Of a stretch of DNA of 6,279 bases, positions 5,645 through 6,279 are shown in pieces. The position numbers were made by a program, and so were the translations under genes. The notes below the pieces were generated by a model. That model saw only the letters and a program-made list of their open reading frames with translations, searched no databases and was not told the origin of the DNA. The stretch lies in assembly GCA_030695285.1 (NCBI GenBank), contig JAUYTF010000404.1, forward strand, positions 1 to 6,279. Direction: 5' to 3'. Numbering within the stretch: position 1 is the stretch's first letter; each line of letters begins with the position of its first letter. Origin of the DNA: Eubacteriales bacterium. GTDB lineage: Bacteria; Bacillota; Clostridia; Christensenellales; CAG-138.

Positions 5645-5678
5645 AAAACACGCCGCTCAGAACAGGCAGCGCGTTTTT
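5645..5678 (+). terminator. Rho-independent terminator of the 5045 gene
   Basis: About 25 nt after the TAA. AAAA (5645-5648) precedes ACGC-C-GCT (5650-5657), which pairs with AGC-GCGT (5668-5674), giving 7 bp with one bulged C and a 10-nt loop. The tract TTTTTG follows directly (5674-5679). Confidence 0.82.
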
Positions 5679-5693
5679 GTTGACATATACAGC

Positions 5694-5762
5694 AAAAAAA
5701 ACGATTACCCGGCGGCGTTCGGATCGCGCAATATGCACCAGAACGGAAAATTGTCGCCGGGT
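5694..5762 (-). terminator. Large minus-strand hairpin with T8: terminator of the clostripain-like gene
   Basis: On the minus strand ACCCGGCG (plus 5755-5762) pairs with CGCCGGGT (plus 5707-5714). Inside it CGTTC/GAACG (plus 5741-5745 with 5716-5720) form a second helix, leaving a roughly 20-nt apical loop. Five nt after the outer stem come eight Ts (plus As 5694-5701). The stem is longer and more open than a standard terminator, but its place 33 nt after the leftward gene's stop fits that role. It abuts the opposing plus-strand terminator. Confidence 0.65.
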
Positions 5763-5795
5763 TTTCCAGAGTTCTGCCTTGGTTTGCTTGAACGA

Positions 5796-6279
5796 TCAGT
5801 CATTCTTCACCGTTGGCGTCCAGTATTGTCCGCCGTAGACGTCCGTGATGCGATAGGTCATCTGCCAGTTGACGCCGTCGCCAAGCGGGGCGTTGCCGAT
5901 CTCCCACTCACCCGTCGCAATCATCTCTTCACCGAGATAGTAGGCATCGTTGAACGAGCCGTCGTAGTTGTAATAATCACAAAGAAAATCGATTTTATCT
6001 CCCGCAAATATTTCCACCAGCCCCTTCATGACCGTTTCTGTTGAGGCGGTGTCATAGTCATATTGCGCGCCGCGCACGATGCCGTAGGGGTTTTCATTGG
6101 TGAACTCCAGTATGATATTCACACGCGTGCCGTTGAGCATCGCCGGAACACGGCCGAGTATGGTATAACTCTCGTCAATCTGGTCTTCGCTGACGAGATA
6201 GTAGGCGACGATCTGCCCGTTGAGCGAAAGCCACGTGCCGTCATATGCCATGATGAGGTCGTTGTCCGCGTCATAGTCG
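5796..6279 (-). CDS. C-terminal part of a probable clostripain-related (peptidase C11) protein
   Basis: Open from the window edge to TGA at 5796-5798, giving 160 residues with no start in view; the internal ATG at 6251 has no preceding RBS and the frame is open above it, so it is not taken as the start. The sequence is aromatic-rich and beta-type: YDGTWLSLNGQIVAYYLVSE near the start, then LGRVPAMLNGTRVNIILEF, then KIDFLCDYYNYDGSFNDAYY. This set of motifs matches, as I recall it, the C-terminal beta domain of clostripain-like cysteine peptidases of Clostridia, which are usually secreted or surface-bound. The catalytic domain would lie outside the window, so activity cannot be judged. The first residues, DYDADNDLI, are rich in alternating Asp and could bind calcium. 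Alternatively it is another beta-rich extracellular protein. Confidence 0.6.
   Translation of the reverse strand, partial: DYDADNDLIMAYDGTWLSLNGQIVAYYLVSEDQIDESYTILGRVPAMLNGTRVNIILEFTNENPYGIVRGAQYDYDTASTETVMKGLVEIFAGDKIDFLCDYYNYDGSFNDAYYLGEEMIATGEWEIGNAPLGDGVNWQMTYRITDVYGGQYWTPTVKND

Noticed and set aside
5681..5686. TTGACA box inside the convergent gap
   Set aside because: Perfect -35 hexamer but no -10 at 16-18 bp and no gene in front of it on that strand.

Overview
The window looks like chromosomal DNA of a spore-forming or closely related clostridial Firmicute of moderately high GC, judged by eye. The reasons are a cdaA–cdaR (ybbR) c-di-AMP pair, a YtvI/AI-2E-type permease end, a COG2509-type FAD oxidoreductase and a clostripain-like protein end. 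Shine-Dalgarno sites are strong and stop-proximal hairpin terminators are clear. I see no phage, IS, CRISPR, tRNA or rRNA signal. All family calls come from motif recognition, not from a database search.

Layout. (1) 1-354, plus: the 3' end of a polytopic AI-2E/YtvI permease with an added Pro/Ala/Lys-rich tail. (2) 355-573: a convergent gap with one terminator for each side. (3) 574-4751, minus: a leftward block starting at an extended -10 promoter. Its order is a 65-aa unknown protein, cdaA (membrane diadenylate cyclase, TTG start), cdaR/ybbR (overlapping cdaA by 14 nt), a hairpin terminator, then a FAD-dependent oxidoreductase ending at a second terminator. (4) 4752-5044: an AT-richer divergent intergenic region with a long imperfect hairpin and a 19-bp palindrome placed exactly in the spacer of a candidate rightward promoter. 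(5) 5045-5620, plus: an unnamed 191-aa protein whose N-terminus resembles ADP-ribosyltransferase-fold proteins. (6) 5621-5795: a convergent gap with a plus-strand terminator and a large minus-strand hairpin followed by eight Ts. (7) 5796-6279, minus: the C-terminal part of a probable clostripain-related protein, cut by the window edge.

How the genes work together: CdaA makes c-di-AMP at the membrane and CdaR is its extracytoplasmic regulator. The 14-nt overlap suggests coupled translation. glmM, the usual third gene of this locus, is not in the window; a terminator and a flavoprotein gene stand where it is often found. The least explained parts are the 65-aa protein leading the cdaA operon, and the 5045 gene with its structured upstream region.
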